The notes beneath the pieces were generated by a model. It ran no database searches. It saw only the letters and a list, made by a program, of their open reading frames with translations, and was not told the origin of the DNA. The position numbers were made by a program, and so were the translations under genes. From the NCBI GenBank assembly GCA_946965045.2, contig OX337235.1, positions 248,001 to 312,000 of the forward strand: a stretch of 64,000 bases of DNA. The letters run 5' to 3'. Source of the stretch: Epithemia pelagica. Lineage: Eukaryota > Bacillariophyta > Bacillariophyceae > Surirellales > Surirellaceae. Positions 63,365 through 64,000 of this stretch are shown one piece after another (position 1 is the first letter of the stretch; every line of letters starts with the position of its first letter).

Positions 63365-64000
63365 TCTTAGTTTGAGCTTCCACGACCTTCTCCGATCAAA
63401 ATGTCCCTGTAACTTCTTGTCGTGGTCATTCCATAGGCATTAAGACCGGCGTCTGATCCGGCCATGGCTTTTCCTTTCTTGTTATCCTTGTTATCATGAT
63501 GTGGTTGACTTGTGTCCCCATCTGTATTGCTGCCGTCCCAGTATGACTTCTTGTCTCCCTGGTGGACAAGTTTGGTCTTTGGCGTAATCGGCATTGCTTC
63601 CGAATGACCAGCTTCCGAATCGTTCGTCCGTCGGTTCTCGTGCTTCAACACACTCCTTGGGTCCTCCATCTGGTCAGTTGGTGGATCCATTCCCATTACA
63701 AGGTTCCGCAACTTGTGAAACAGGTGTCCTTGAAGAGGCTTTGTGAAAAAGTCCGCTATCATGTCCTTGGTTGGACAGTGTTCGATTGATATTTCCCCTT
63801 TCTTCACTTGGTCGGTGATATAACAATAACGTATGTGCATGTGTTTGGTTCATTTCGTGCTTCATTGACGTCCATTCTTCTCAAGAAGTATAGAACTCAA
63901 GTTATCTTGATACAGCACGTTTGCAGCGATGGAAAACCCTTGCGCTTCCAAGAACATTTTGGTCCACAATATCTGTGGAAGGACATCGTGCACGCCGACA
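63256..64000 (-). mobile_element. Part of a copia retrotransposon (3' end), decayed
   Basis: A probable 3' LTR starts TGTTAGAG at 63256, followed by pol reading in from the window's right edge on the minus strand. It enters the CRAL-TRIO paralogue. The other end lies outside the window. The domain style (ADFFTKPLQG) matches the 181-6371 element more than the intact one. Confidence 0.75.
63367..64000 (-). pseudogene. copia RNase H fragment with two in-frame TGA codons
   Basis: A pol C-terminus running in from beyond 64000. The RNase H motifs are recognisable: KMFLEAQGFSIAANVLYQDN, LLEKNGRQ, then HIRYCYITDQVKKGEISIEH and CPTKDMIADFFTKPLQG. TGA codons at 63861-63863 and 63849-63851 fall where the 181-6371 element has sense codons in the NGRASAGKQSRHVEI region. 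After the conserved part there is a low-complexity tail to the stop at 63367. Confidence 0.8.

Noticed and set aside
1-64000. CRISPR arrays, rRNA genes and bacterial-type operons
   Set aside because: No regularly spaced short repeats with unique spacers, no rRNA signatures, and the gene structure is eukaryotic.

Overview
The window looks like nuclear DNA from a diatom or close stramenopile, probably a pennate diatom. It has two DUF6824-type genes, a carotenoid-pathway gene whose product starts with a signal peptide and an HA|F cleavage site typical of diatom plastid targeting, short GT-AG introns, and several Ty1/copia elements of the kind common in diatom genomes. The species cannot be fixed from sequence alone. 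All calls come from reading the sequence and its translations; no database search was run.

Layout. 1-12.7 kb: a decayed minus-strand copia element (181-6371). It shares an LTR with a second copy, and that second copy is split by a 6.1 kb terminal-inverted-repeat transposon (6372-12485). The transposon carries a plus-strand BAH-like ORF and, convergent to it, a broken transposase gene. 12.7-21.3 kb: host genes for a secreted protein, two tandem PDZ/coiled-coil proteins with C-terminal membrane anchors, one DUF6824 protein and one low-complexity protein. 21.7-32.9 kb: a hAT transposon with perfect 8-bp target duplications, itself interrupted by an apparently intact 8.4 kb copia element with 783-bp LTRs that look identical. 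35.2-36.4 kb: the zeta-carotene isomerase gene. 37.4-48.4 kb: two four-exon subtilisin genes on a segmental duplication, separated by a decayed piggyBac transposase. 48.9-56.9 kb: a second DUF6824 gene, a Ser/Asp-rich protein, a SET-domain methyltransferase with a probable signal peptide, and the bc1-complex hinge subunit. 58.1-64 kb: two CRAL-TRIO-like paralogues around a mariner-type MITE. The first paralogue ends in a bZIP domain; the second has lost that end to another copia insertion.

The host genes do not form an operon or a shared pathway. The strongest themes are nested transposition, gene duplication by tandem copying, and gene change by retrotransposon insertion. The most noteworthy items are the TIR transposon with its BAH-like passenger, the CRAL-TRIO/bZIP protein with its truncated sister, extra leader ORFs upstream of gag in two copia elements, the paired tail-anchored PDZ proteins, and the intact copia-in-hAT nest.
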